Assembly: GCF_008831285.2 (NCBI RefSeq)
Contig: NC_045144.1
Location: forward strand, 1,426,001-1,490,000
Origin: Nymphaea colorata
Taxonomy: Eukaryota > Streptophyta > Magnoliopsida > Nymphaeales > Nymphaeaceae
Direction of reading: 5' to 3'
DNA length: 64,000 nt
In this document: one piece after another, positions 24,302-35,690 of the stretch
How positions within the stretch are numbered: position 1 is the stretch's first letter
How the letters are laid out: the number at the start of each line of letters is the position of its first letter
Made by a program: the position numbers and the translations under genes
The notes under the pieces: generated by a model
Seen by the model: the letters and a program-made list of their open reading frames with translations, nothing else
Told to the model about the DNA's origin: nothing
The model's database searches: none

Positions 24302-26240
24302 CAGTGTTGTACATATCGTATGATACGAGCCCGTATCGTACGATATGTATCGCATCGCTTTAAAATTACAGTACGAGACACCCCTGTATCGTAAATAGGG
24401 GGTGTATCGTTCCTGTATCGCACGTATCGTACGATACAGGGACCATATCGTACGATACGGGGCGATACGCCCCTTATCGTATGATACATGATGATTTCGC
24501 GAAAGGGGGCCCAAGACCTACTTATTCGACTTCTTTTTTAAAAAAAACCCTCAGTTCTTCATTTCTCACGCTCGGACACTGCCGTTAAAATTGGGCGATC
24601 ATCCATTTTCACCATCAAAAGGTTGATTTTCACCGTGAAATCAAACATTAAAGGGTCGATTTGTGCGTGGGTGGTTGATTTTCGTTGGGAGGAAAGGGGT
24701 TTTCTTGATTTCTTCTCTATAAGGTATCAAATCTCTTATTTTTACCATATATTCACATATTTTTACCGTAGATTGAAAGATTTTGATTGTTTTTCATTAA
24801 ATTTACCATGGGATTTCGTTTTTTACTTTTTTTTGTGAAGATATGGATCCCACATGGCAATGGTGCGAAAGGGTGAAGGAGAATAACCGGTTAAAACTCA
24901 AATGCAACTTTTGTGAGAATACATTTTCAGGAGGGATTATTAGAATGAAACACCATTTGGGAGGGACCTCCAAAGATGTGGCTCAATGTGTTGGAAAACC
25001 AAACAAACCTTTGCCTCCATTTGTGCGTTAACAATGTTTAGATATGCTTAATTTTTTACGTCAAAAGAAGATACAAAAAGAAATGGAAGAGGCAGATGTA
25101 GGCTATAATGAGCCTTGGAAAGTTGAAGAAAAGAGAAAGAAACTTATGAAAATGTTGATGATGATGAAGATGATAGCAATCTAAAAACAGATTTGGAGAG
25201 CTCAAGAGGTAGAGGGAAAGGAATCATGTATGAAAGAGGTCGATCTGACATAACGGGAAGGAAGAGAAGAGGCACACCAGATATTAGGGCTAGACATAGT
25301 ATGCGACCACCTAGTGGTAGAGTTCCTACTGGTAGGTCTAGTGTTGATTCTATTAAGAGATTTTTCCCTTCATATACTGGCTCAGGTGGTCAGCCGCACA
25401 TTCGTGCTGCTATGACATCTAAAGATATGTTACTTCATGCACAAAGGATGTTTCAGTTCCAAGTCAGGGCAGATGCAATTGCTTCTATAGGCCCCGGATT
25501 CAAAATGTCATCATATCATCAGTTGAGGAGCAAAATTCTGCAGGATACAGTGAAAGAAGTGTCTGAACATTGCGATAAGTTGAAATTATGTTGGAAGGAA
25601 ACATGTTGCTCCATTATGTCAGATGGATGGACTGATACAAGGTCAAGAACACTTGTAGATTTTCTCGTTTATTGCCCTAAAGTTACAATGTTCTTGAAAT
25701 CTGTTGATTTGTCTGATGTTCCTAAAACTGCTGAGATTTTGTTTAATGTTTTTTATAATGTCGTACAAGAAGTTGGACCTAAAAACATTGTACAGTTTAT
25801 TACAGACAATGCTGCAAATTATAGAGCTGCAAGGGATATGTTATTTCAAAAGTATAGAACATTTTATTGGAGTCCATGTGCCACTCATTGTGTTAATCTA
25901 ATGTTTGAAGATCTTAATGAGATGCATGATATGAAATCAGTTGTTAACCAATGCCAAAAGGTAACAAAATTTATCTATAATCATGCATATGTATTGAGTT
26001 TGATGAGCAAATTTACAAAAATAGATGAATTAATACGACCTGCACAAACTACATTTGCCACAAATGTATTGACTGTGTAGAGTGTGGAGAAACAAAGAAC
26101 TCCTTTGAGTCAGATGTTCGCTAGTGAAAAATAGGCTGTATATCCACATGCTCATAAAAGAAATGCTTCTTTAGTTGTAGATATTATATTTAATAACGAA
26201 TTTTGGGAATCATGTTTGAAGCTATTGAAGGTCTGTGTTC
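24302..26240 (+). mobile_element. hAT transposon, 3'-truncated copy (in block A)
   Basis: It starts with the terminal sequence CAGTGTTGTACATATCG, preceded by TGTACCAT as in copy C. The first 190 bp are packed with palindromes of the TATCGTACGATA type. The transposase region follows. The element breaks off at 26240, inside the transposase gene, so the right terminus is missing. Confidence 0.88.
24843..26240 (+). pseudogene. hAT transposase (BED finger, DUF659), broken
   Basis: 24843-25031 encodes MDPTWQWCERVKENNRLKLK and a BED-type zinc finger (CNFCENTF, then HH). A TAA at 25029 follows LPPFVR. The protein resumes in another frame through an acidic stretch (VDDDEDDSNL) into 25193-26080, the DUF659 transposase core (CCSIMSDGWTDTRSRTLVDF and WSPCATHCVNLMFEDL). 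A TAG at 26078-26080, where copy C has CAG, and a TAG near 26131 interrupt it further. The dimerisation domain is absent because of the truncation. The TAA after the BED finger is shared with copy C, so the gene was probably already dead before the duplication, unless an intron lies there. Confidence 0.87.
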
Positions 26241-26379
26241 TTGCTATTTCAAAAAGCTTGAATTTTTTATCAAGGCTTATAAATGTGTTTTGTGGGCATA
26301 AAATTTATTTGTTGGGCTTTGGGATGAGATCAGTATGAAACTTGAGCCAATGATGATTACAACAACTACATATCTATAC

Positions 26380-26590
26380 TGGTGGTATATAGATTTATAC
26401 CCGTGACGAATCTAAACCGGTGACAGTTAAAACCGCTATTACCTCCGGTGATGAACATCGCCGTTAGCGCGTCTCGCACCGCTATAGATCTATAAAAGTG
26501 AATATTTTCACCGGTATATATTGTTATAGCGGTGGTATTTTGACCGCTATAACTATCTATACCAGTGGTTTTCGTCACCGGGATATCTGA
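26380..26590. repeat. Diverged subterminal-type repeats (ACCGCTATA)
   Basis: Several inverted and direct copies of words such as ACCGCTATA, CACCGGTATA and TATAGCGGTGG lie here. This matches the regular array at 38364-38600 in position relative to the repeat block. Such arrays are known from the ends of plant CACTA and related DNA transposons. The 26241-26379 stretch before it is unrecognised. Confidence 0.6.
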
Positions 26591-26636
26591 CAATAGAACA
26601 TAACCACCTGCGGCCATTATCAGGTCATTTGAGGCA

Positions 26637-29321
26637 AATGCCTCTTGTGCGCCCATCTCACTTGTCGCTCGCTCAGGCCTCCCTCTTTTTCTAAAATTTA
26701 ACTAAAGCAGGAAGAAATCAGCCGATGATGTTCGATTGATCATTGTATGTTGAATTAAATTGTAGAATTTACTAGATGGTTAAAATGGTAGAATTTCGTG
26801 GAATTATTGAACTTGTAACCATTTAATGAAATAGGTACTCTCAAAATATGTTATTTAAATTAAAGAACGATATGCTTTTTCATCATTTGCAATACTTATG
26901 AGGTAATAAATGCTTCATAATTTCCGTTACAAAAGTTATTAAATTTTAAGATAATCGGAGTCATGAGTTTAAATAATGTTTATGCTATTCGAGGCCCATT
27001 CAAATGTCAACGGATGTATTTATGAGAAAAAAGACACTTTTGGAGACAGGACATTTGCAAGGAAAATAACAGATTTTCTTTTAGGTCGGTGTAAACAAAC
27101 AACACAAGAAAAAGAAATAATTTTCTTCTTGATCACACTTTCTCAATAAACCTAAAAATTAGAATTCCATGCAATCAGCAAGGATCACTTGCTTCAATTT
27201 TTCGCAAATCTCATGTATATTAGGAAATATCGGTAAAAAGACACATACTACATTCACCATATTTTCATGACATTTTCACGCTTTTTTTATGAACTTTTTT
27301 CTTTTTTATTAGTTTATCATTTATTTTATCCTTTTATATATTTTTTCATTTTTTATTTTTAAAAATTTCCAAGATTGTTTTAAATTTTCCTAGAAAATTT
27401 CAATTAAAAACCTAAAAAATACTAGTTATATTTCAATGAGGTGAGGGTTGTCAATCATGTTGATATCATGAAACCATGCAGCTGCCGTCATGCCTAGAAA
27501 GAAGAAAGAAAATTGTAAGTATATTTAACCAATATGAATGAGAGAGAGAGAGATTGAGAGAGAAGAAATCCAGAAAATTGAGCCTCAACATTAGCGGCCG
27601 ATGAAGGTTTGCTTGAACAATGAACTCACAAATCCTTTCCCTACTGTGAAAAGATGTTACCTCCTGAAAACTGCAACAACAAAAAATAGAATAAACTTTT
27701 ATCACAAATAATTATCTAAAGAAACCGAGGTTCATCTCCATTACAAATTCATAAGCTCACAACCAAATGTCAAGTAGCATATCTGTCAAAAAAGAGGAGT
27801 AATTTTAAATATTTTTAGATGGAAATAAGTCATTGTTCAAGAAGACACTACCCCACTACACAATCCAGAATTATATATTTAAAATCTAGACCATGTCCAA
27901 TGGCTTATATAACAAGAAACTAACTTAAGGTGAACACATAAAGTCATGGTAAAATCTATATTATATCCAATTCCTTGTATAACAAGAAACTAACTTGAGC
28001 TGCAGACAGAAAATCATGGTAACAATATCGTCTAGATTTGCTAATGACCGACAAAGTGGTTGCAAATACTCAATTTTGGGTTCTTCAAGACCTAAATGAC
28101 TAACTCAGCAAAAAATAGTTTCACATAACCAAGTCCCCAATGAAAGAGAAAGAACTGTACAAAACAGTACAAAAGTTCACTTGAAAAAGTGAGGACATTC
28201 GTTGGAACTTTCTTGGCGTTCCCAAAATTTCTCTTCTACAAATTCCACAAGACAGAGTTGACTGACTTGACTACAAAACTCATGTCTAATTGTATTTGTC
28301 CTCATCCAGGAACTGCCTTCGGCCATCGTGAATTTTGCATTCTCAAACATCTTTAAGTGATCTTATTCTTCAGGCACCATATGATTTGTCTCCAAAGACC
28401 AATTTGTTTCATGAATGTTTTTGCTATTAACACATCAAAGGTGGCCAAATAGATACACTAACATGCATATAAAGGCAGAAACACAAACATAACTCCTTCA
28501 AGAAAAAAATGTTTAATCAAGTACAAAACAACAGCCCATCTACTTCCATTCTTCCAAAGCCAATTTCCCTTTCTAATCGACTCGCCAGAAACCACATGCT
28601 CCAGTGCATTCATAGCTACAAGTTGCAATGGCTCACCTCAATAAAACTCAGCCAAGTCACCCCTTCGGGTACTTAATGCTCTCAAGAATGCCATGACTTT
28701 GGCAGATGTTTTAAAAGATAGATATGCACTTGTTTTGCAAAAAATATATATAGACTACTGAAGTGATGTCTATAAAATGAGAGATAACTCAAACAGTAAA
28801 CAAAAGAAAAGGTAATAATCATCATCACATACACCATTAACAGCGTTTCAGTTACGGTCTAAAACCCATGTAAGTTTGCAAAGCGTACCTGTGGTACAAG
28901 ACCACCAACTAGGGCTATAAGATTTGCACCCGCTTCAGATTAAAAAAAAAATGTAAGCATAGCAGCCGTTATATTTTTTCATAAAAATTAAAAGATAATA
29001 ATAATAAGCATAATAAGATGCATATTATCCAGCAATAAAAACAAGGAAAAGAATTCAATTCAATTAAAATGTTTTCCTACATTCCTGCAGTGGACTGCTT
29101 AGTGCAAGTTGGGTGTCATAGTATACAATTCTTGCATATTCCATGAAAGTAAAACCTTATGTGCAAAAAGCAAATAGGAGAACATTGGGGAAAATAACTT
29201 TTTGTAATATCTTTAAAGGTGCACAAAATATAAATAAAAAGCTAAAAAGTATAAAAATATATAAATGATAAAGAAACATAAAACCATATTAATACAAAGA
29301 AAAAAAAGAAAATTATTTCTG
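26637..29321. repeat. Repeat block B
   Basis: 26637-27420 matches 38603-39319, and 27421-29321 matches 22103-24042 (A) and about 39380-41320 (C). Compared with C, B lacks about 60 bp at the join (after CCTAAAAAA). By eye B differs from A and C far more than they differ from each other, with many small indels. It ends where A and C continue towards the hAT element, so B either never had the hAT or lost it. Confidence 0.88.
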
Positions 29322-29338
29322 GTATTTGAAAATACCAG
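29319..29338. repeat. Perfect 20-bp palindrome at the end of block B
   Basis: CTGGTATTTGAAAATACCAG has 9-bp arms with a GA centre. It sits exactly at the point where block B stops matching A and C. Confidence 0.85.
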
Positions 29339-29833
29339 TGGCACACTCCCACAAACACGTGCACAAGAATGCAAACACATGTACCTACACACCAACACAC
29401 ACGTACAAAACTATACATCCTAAGGGAGGAGCTCACAACTATAAAAATCTTCCTAATCGATGAACAAAGTCACTAGCAATGATACTTTTCTATGTGACAC
29501 AGGTACGTAGCATTACCCTACGTAGGATTACCCCACATACCCGCTCCGGTACTTTGGTATGCGGAACCGAGTTCAACGAGAGTGTTGGGTAGGGGTCAGA
29601 TCGGGTTTAGGTGACACCAATCCAAACTATAAAAAAAACCATCGTCTTTATGTTATGAAAGGTTGGGCTCTTCAGGTCAACGTCCACCAGCATTGTTCCA
29701 CAGTAGAGCGACGACGTCTGGCAGTGCACGGCGGAAACAAGCAGCAGCCAGGTAAGTCTTTTCATTTTTTTCTTTTCACTATTACAGCTTAGTATTCCGT
29801 TTTCTTGATTTGGGGTTTTTTGTTTTTTTTTTT

Positions 29834-30010
29834 TTATTTGAGGATGTTCTGTGTGAAGGCCACCGCCTCGTCGCAGGAGTTGTAAGCGTCTCACCGGCAG
29901 AACTCCGCCACACGAGGGTCTCCCTTCCACACCATGACGTCGTCGGCGTCCTCGTTTTCGAAGGTGCGGAGGGAGATATCGAGCGCTCTGGTGCCTGCCA
30001 CCTCTGTCAT
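29834..30010 (-). pseudogene. GNAT acetyltransferase pseudogene fragment
   Basis: On the minus strand an ATG at 30010 opens MTEVAGTRALDISLRTFENE, then DVMVWKGDPRVAEFCR, a TGA at 29893-29891, and DAYNSCDEAVAFTQNILK before a TAA. This aligns with residues 12-60 of the intact GNAT at 32428 (ITLRPFELTDLSDVMAW, DRVAQRCWWDAF). The TGA lies where the intact protein has Trp41, consistent with TGG to TGA. The homology ends after about 58 codons at a long A-run on this strand (29835-29816). The acetyl-CoA binding half is missing. It is GC-rich like the intact gene and unlike its flanks. Confidence 0.82.
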
Positions 30011-32427
30011 TTTCTTCAATACAGCGCGCGCTAGAGCGAGAGATTCAATGGCAGTCTTATAATCGTGCAGGGTGGAACATAGAAATGAGTAAAAGCTATA
30101 TTGGACCTGAATTTGAACCGTGTATGTCCCTAGAAAAAGAAGCTTTCAAGGTGATGATTAACAAAAAAAATTAACTTTGAGTACGTTAAGTGTTTCTGTA
30201 GATTTGTCTGCAAAACTCATCATTAATTATTGAAATTGCCTGAAGAGTTGTGGGATTCAAACTTTCCTCACACCAAGGTGGACAGCAGATTGCAAGAGGA
30301 AACTGTGAAAAGTATGAACCCCGAAAGATAGTGATCTTATGAAGATAAACTTGAAATGTAGAAATTTTAGAAAATAAGTTGTTTCAAAAAGAGATATTTT
30401 AAAATCATTTGAGCTCTTTCAGCATTGTCATTAGTGTTCAAGTGTAAAAAAATAATTTAGAAACAAAGTTTTCAACTTATTTGAGAAAATATGATTGGAA
30501 AACATATTTGCAAATCAATTTGTCATGTTTTATAAAAACAAGGATTTCAAGTTTTGTTTTAGAATCTAAATTTGATGGATGATGACTATAGCTCGTATTC
30601 ATCATAAGCTAGAGCGGGAGAACTTTGCAATGCTGCAAATACTTTAAAGATCAAAACACTATAGTAGAAAAAAATAAAAATTTGGTGTTGAAAAAGAAAT
30701 ATCATGATTTGTGAAAGTGTTTCCGTTGAATTTGGACCATAATCCAAATTCGATCTGAATTATAAAATAAGTCTTAATTAAGGTTGGGATTGGGACCAAA
30801 GTATCCAAATGTGTCCCAAATAGAGTCGGCAATCAAATCAGAGGAGAAGTTGAACAAAATTAATGGGAATTAAAGTTTTTTGTGGCCAACAATCCTTTAA
30901 ATTTGTTGTAAAATTCGTTATATATGCTCGAAAAATGCTAAATGTAAACTTTTGAAAAATTTTGGGTAATTACACACATGTGCATATGTCCTAACAAGAC
31001 ATATATAGTTTGGCCGCTTATCTTTGAAATGACATTTGAACCTTGAAGAATGAGGCGTAAAGCTAAGGGACTCTACTTTATAGTAAATTTGAATCTTCAT
31101 GGGTTATGTGTAGGTTAACTTTAAATCAAAATAGAAAAAATTAAACACACTGATGTTTGGTGTGATTTCCACTCAAGCATGCATTCTCAGCTTCAACAAA
31201 GGTTCCTCATGTAGAAATTAACTTACTGGCACTTATGATGTCATGAACTAAAGGAATCCTACATGGGTAACACACGAAAAGAAAATATTAAATTTCTCAA
31301 CGTGAAAATAAAGGAATTTTAAAGAGCTGATGTGGGCAGTTGCCCACACCAGCCCACATGTGGATACGCCACTGGGTATGGGTGCACAAGTACTTTTGCA
31401 CCAAGCATTTTTCATCGACCATTGAATTTTATTTCCCAAAAATGCAAGACTAAATGATGCAATAATTTCTTCAATGCAAACTAGGAATGTTGCGAGAGAT
31501 TTATAATGGCGTGGAGTAAAAAGACTTTCGAAGTTGAAAGTACTTTCGAATTAAAATGTACCTTTAAATATGCCAGGCAACTTGTTGGCCTTGGAGGACA
31601 GCACCATGTGAGAGCTCATAAAACAGACCAGGACATTTTCACTTTTATGTATCATGGTAAAAACATGGGGCAGCGCTATTAAGGAGCCGTTTCCCAAATA
31701 GTTCGTTACCATATGTAAAAATCCTTGCCTTTTACCTTACGTAAAAATCCTTCCCTTGGTAGGGTTGGTAGGGGCAGAGAGGTCAGTAGGTGGCTGGTTT
31801 TGATTTCGAATCATCATAACATCAACCCTTATTGACCCAAAAATAAGTTCATTTCGCATACCTGCTTTCAAAATGTGAGGACATTGGATATAAGATATTC
31901 AATTAAAATTAAATCTAATCCCAATTCTGACTCCAATTAAATATTTACGTAAATCCAAATATGATTAGATACAATTTCTTAAAAGTTAAATCCGATCTAT
32001 TTTTGTTCCATGTTCGACTTCTTTTAAATGGCTTAATTGGATATCGATTCAAATATACGATTTATTGACATCTTCAACCAAAAAGAAAAAACCCAACATA
32101 TTTATAAAGGGACACTTTGAGAGAATTAAGGACAATGTGTTCTTGGTGCACATATTCTAAGAACATGCTCTTATCATTTCAAGAAACAAGGTGCAACTTT
32201 AGATATTGTTTCCAATGCTCGAGGTGACCAGATCATGGTTTTTATAGCAAGAACATGAAACCTGTTTTTAAATATGCATTAAACGAACATTTCTTGAGAG
32301 AGGATAACTGGGTAAAATATAATGTCGGTGAAGAGTTACCTTGAAACTATCCTGCAGTTTTACAAGATGAAAATGAATAAACCTGGAAAAGTGCTTTTCT
32401 GAGAATTCTCCAAAGGTTAGGATCATT
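30011..32427. other. Gap before the GNAT gene
   Basis: AT-rich, no gene recognised. It includes a MITE fragment near 31374 (separate entry). Diverged GATGTCAAT-type repeat sequence lies at about 31880-32075 (its minus strand starts GAAGATGTCAAT). The 200 bp upstream of the GNAT start contain T-rich and TTTTAAATATGC stretches that could serve as a promoter, but no clear TATA box can be assigned. Confidence 0.5.
31215..31374 (-). mobile_element. Fragment of the CAxTGGCxGAGCC MITE family
   Basis: On the minus strand from 31374 it reads CAGTGGCGTATCCACATG, then a GTGTGGGCAACTGCCCACA-like inner hairpin. Both match the left end of the MITE at 46636 (CACTGGCAGAGCCACATGG, then TGTGGGCAGTTCCCACA). 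The other end was not found, so the lower limit is approximate. Confidence 0.45.
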
Positions 32428-32952
32428 ATGGAAAAATATCTGCCATTAAATCGGGAAGGCTGCATTACACTCCGGCCGTTTGAGCTTACAGACCTCTCGG
32501 ACGTCATGGCATGGGTCGCCGACGATCGCGTAGCTCAACGGTGCTGGTGGGATGCCTTTCAAAGCAGAGAGGACGCTGTGTCGTTCCTCAAGTGCTCCCT
32601 GATCGCTCACCCATGGGCTCGGGCCATCTGCCTTAGCGGCCGGCCCATCGGCCAAATGACTTTCGAGCAGGGATCTGACATCGAGCGTTACCGGGGAGAG
32701 ATGGGGTATGCATTAGCCTATAAGCACTGGGGCAAAGGCATCGCTACGGAAGCACTGAAGATGGTCGTCTCTGCGATCTTCTGCGAGTTCCCAGAGATTC
32801 AAAGGATCGACGCTGTCATCATCGATTGGAATGTGGGATCACAGAGTGTCCTGGAAAAGGCTGGGTTTGTTAAGGAGGGGCTGCTGAGGAAGTATGGTGT
32901 TAAGAAGGGGGAGACTGTAGATGTGTTTGTCTATGGTATTCTCGCTTCTTGA
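32428..32952 (+). CDS. GNAT-family N-acetyltransferase, intact single exon
   Basis: A 174-residue protein of the plant acyl-CoA N-acyltransferase group, expected to transfer an acetyl group from acetyl-CoA to an amine or protein N-terminus; the substrate is unknown. The fold is visible in order: strand 1 (GCITLRPFEL, 11-20), an N-terminal helix region (DVMAWVADDRVAQRC, 25-39), strand 4 and motif A (EMGYALAYKHWGKGIATEAL, 91-110) with the pyrophosphate loop HWGKGIA at 100-106. Motif B is NVGSQSVLEKAGF (135-147). Length and architecture match small single-exon plant members. There is no signal peptide or membrane segment, so it is probably cytosolic or nuclear. The gene is much richer in GC than its surroundings, as is the broken antisense relative at 29834-30010. 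No stops or frameshifts. Confidence 0.9.
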   Translation: MEKYLPLNREGCITLRPFELTDLSDVMAWVADDRVAQRCWWDAFQSREDAVSFLKCSLIAHPWARAICLSGRPIGQMTFEQGSDIERYRGEMGYALAYKHWGKGIATEALKMVVSAIFCEFPEIQRIDAVIIDWNVGSQSVLEKAGFVKEGLLRKYGVKKGETVDVFVYGILAS

Positions 32953-33626
32953 GGCCGTTGCTCAGTAGACCGAATTAGCGACAGAAGCTATTTTCTCTTA
33001 GTTATCTCGTAGACATATAAGATGTCCCCGTCTGTTTGTCGGAATGCTAAGAATGGATGTGTCATTTTCTTCAGTGATTACTGTTGATATAAAAATTTAC
33101 TATTGGTTTTCAAAAATTTTGCAAAGGCTTAGATTTTATAGAACTATCTTTGTGTTGTTTGGAGTGTCTCTTAAAATTGAAGCAACTTCATAAAAAGATA
33201 GTTCTAATATATGATGATCCTTTAGCAATTATTGTGGCCTATTTACGAGTCATTCACAAAATTTTTCTACTGCTGAACGGCCCCATTAGGTACCATTTCA
33301 TTGTCCTCAAGGACAATGCAGGTGGAGGGGCTTTGGCATGAATGTATATGAGAGAGTTTTGTCTTTCTTGAATTCTAATCCGTCATAGGCTGTAATTGGT
33401 CTTTTGAGAAGACCCATTCCCTTGATTAACTCAGAGATGGAAGGGGGTTTACAATTTTCTATTGTATAGTGTGGTGGTCAAGTGCCTCTCTGTATCTTTT
33501 GCAAAAACTCGGGCAATAGGTTCCTTCAAACACTTATGTTGATAATCAAATTTGAGTAAAGAAACTCTAGTAAGTGTTTCTTCTGGGTAGTAAGAGTTTT
33601 CTTCCGGGTTCAGGGAGGGAGGCAGG

Positions 33627-33661
<35 letters not shown>

Positions 33662-34601
33662 AATAAGAGTTCTCTTCTGCGTTTAAAGTAGCGAAGAAAA
33701 GGCTTTCATTATTAGCACTAACTACAAACAGATTTTGCCTTCATTAATCTTCATGATAGCCTTCCTTGTCACACGGCATTGAATTGTTGGATGTACCAGA
33801 AAAGGCTTTCAGATGATGTAGAAAGACTAGTTGGCACACCTTTGAATTCAACTGTCAATTGATTTGTTATTAAGCATATCGCTACAACCTAATCAACGAA
33901 ATCTTAGTCCATATGGCTAACCTTAACTCCAACATCTCTATCAGTGGCAAATGATACAATATTCCTGGCTTTCGATATGTGCACTGACTCAAAATAAAAT
34001 TGAAGTATCTTCACAGCGTGCCATCATTTGAGTTGTATAAGAACAGCAACGTTTCAGACAAATAGGTAATACATTTTTTGGGGAAACATGCGGATAAAGC
34101 CACTAGTAGCAAATAGCTGTTAAGATATGCCTTTTATTCACTGGTCAAGAAGTCAATTTATAGGGTACTTAATGCGATAATGATATCTTGTGGTGGTATT
34201 TCCAGTAGATAGGTTATTGCATTACTGTAGCAGAAACTCAAGAGTGATGGTCACAATGAGATCCAAAAATGGGGGAACTTATGCCCCTCATAAATTTTAT
34301 GAACATAAAGAAAGCAATGAACATTGGACGCAACCAAAAAGAGCTCAGCAGCTTAGTATTTATTATATTTGTTCTAAAATTATGGAAATCGACTTTTTTT
34401 TTTGTTTCTAAAGTCCAACACAAATCATCTTGTGACTGAACCCGTTGGTTGCTTAAGGTGTACTGGAATTGCATTCCCTTTTCTGTAAATTGGATTGGGA
34501 AACGGCATTTTTTCCTGTCATTTTTGTGCGAACCCCTATTATAAATGCTTAGTCTGATAAAGAAAACCATAAAATGGACATGCAAGCAACAAAATGGATA
34601 T
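32953..34601. other. Gap downstream of GNAT; possible LTR-element remnant
   Basis: No gene recognised. 33299-33318 is a perfect hairpin (CATTGTCC-TCAA-GGACAATG) followed by the purine tract GGTGGAGGGG. That combination is common just upstream of a gypsy 3' LTR, so 33300-33600 may be a decayed LTR end. A (GA)n run of 28 bases lies at 33631-33658. Confidence 0.4.
33631..33658. repeat. (GA)n microsatellite
   Basis: Fourteen GA units. Confidence 0.95.
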
Positions 34602-34710
34602 ATAACCATAAAATGGACATGTACACTAAGTTGAAGTTCCAATAGAGTTAGAAATGGACATGTAACCATAAAATGGACATGTACACTAAGTTGAAGCTAC
34701 GATAGAGTTG
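34602..34710. repeat. 60-bp tandem duplication
   Basis: TAACCATAAAATGGACATGT begins at 34602 and again at 34662, exactly 60 bp apart, with similarity through GTTGAAG and beyond. A partial third copy (ACCATAAAATGGACATG) lies at about 34566. Confidence 0.85.
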
Positions 34711-35690
34711 GAAGTTAGATCTTCCAGAAATTGAAAAAATAAAAAAGGAACTAAAGGCACTAACTTTTTCCTATCTTTACTGACCAACTATATGAACTAT
34801 GTCACATAGGTAAGGGTATAAGAGTTGGCATGGGATTTGATACGGATGTGGGTGTGGAACACTTCAAAAGAATACATTTTATTAAACAGACAAAACTATA
34901 CATAAATTTTTATTAAAAGAAAACTAAGTTCAAGGAAAAATCCCCAAAACAATTGCCGGTCGTTATAAAACCTTACTGGAAAATCATGCTGAATAGTTGG
35001 GAGTTAGAGCAAGAGAACATAAACAGCCCTTTAGTTTCTGTCAGATCATTTTTATCGTATATACACGATTGTTTAAAAAAAAACTTAATTAGTGGAAAAA
35101 ATGGACTTTGTCAACTTTGACGGAATTCATAAAAAGATTAATAGAGCCATGGGTACGGTAACCACACCAGAGATAGTTTTGACCGTGTTCAAGCCTTATC
35201 CAAAGGCGTAGCCATACCCATACCTATGTCGACACCGGTACCTCACCCAAATAAAAGTAACCGTGTTATATAGCTGGTCAACCGAATTATGGTGATAATA
35301 TTTACAAAATATAACCATATTTATAGGAAAACATGACGTTCTCTTTCCCTTGCTTTCTGGTGAGTGCATACACTGATAGGTGGGGCCATTTTATAGTGGC
35401 ACTTCCATTTAAAGAATACTTTAAAACTTATCTTGCAGAAAATGTAAATCAAACGGTGTTATAACCGATGTATCAGCTTGAACCTAGAGTTCCATTACTA
35501 AATATTACCAAGATAACTCAGAGATACACAAAAGGCACAGCCTAGATCAACAAGCAGCACATTCCAAGAATTCAAAATCAGATTTCTTGTCTATCTTTCT
35601 GGGAACCTATTGTTAACTCCAGTTGTTGCAGTTGAACTACGTCGTGCCTTTGAAGAATTTACATATTCCGATATAGAGCATTTTCATGTA
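34711..35690. other. Gap, no gene recognised
   Basis: AT-rich sequence without a supported coding frame on either strand. Confidence 0.5.

Larger units (their letters stand above)
22080..26240. repeat. Repeat block A (near-identical to 39357-43406)
   Basis: This 4161-bp block matches block C at 39357-43406 (4050 bp) at roughly 99 percent by eye. The length difference is one deletion of about 111 bp in C. The left edge lies inside the gypsy integrase; the right edge lies inside the hAT transposase, where the sequences part after GGTCTGTGTTC. The left 1940 bp (22103-24042) also match block B at 27421-29321, with more differences. The left part has no long open frame; it carries exon-like segments on the minus strand, listed separately. 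Confidence 0.9.

Noticed and set aside
24284-24514. Minus-strand open frames rich in Tyr-Arg-Thr-Ile (also 41560-41790 and 47149-47367)
   Set aside because: They are translations of the TATCGTACGATA palindromes at hAT ends and recur in all members; not genes.
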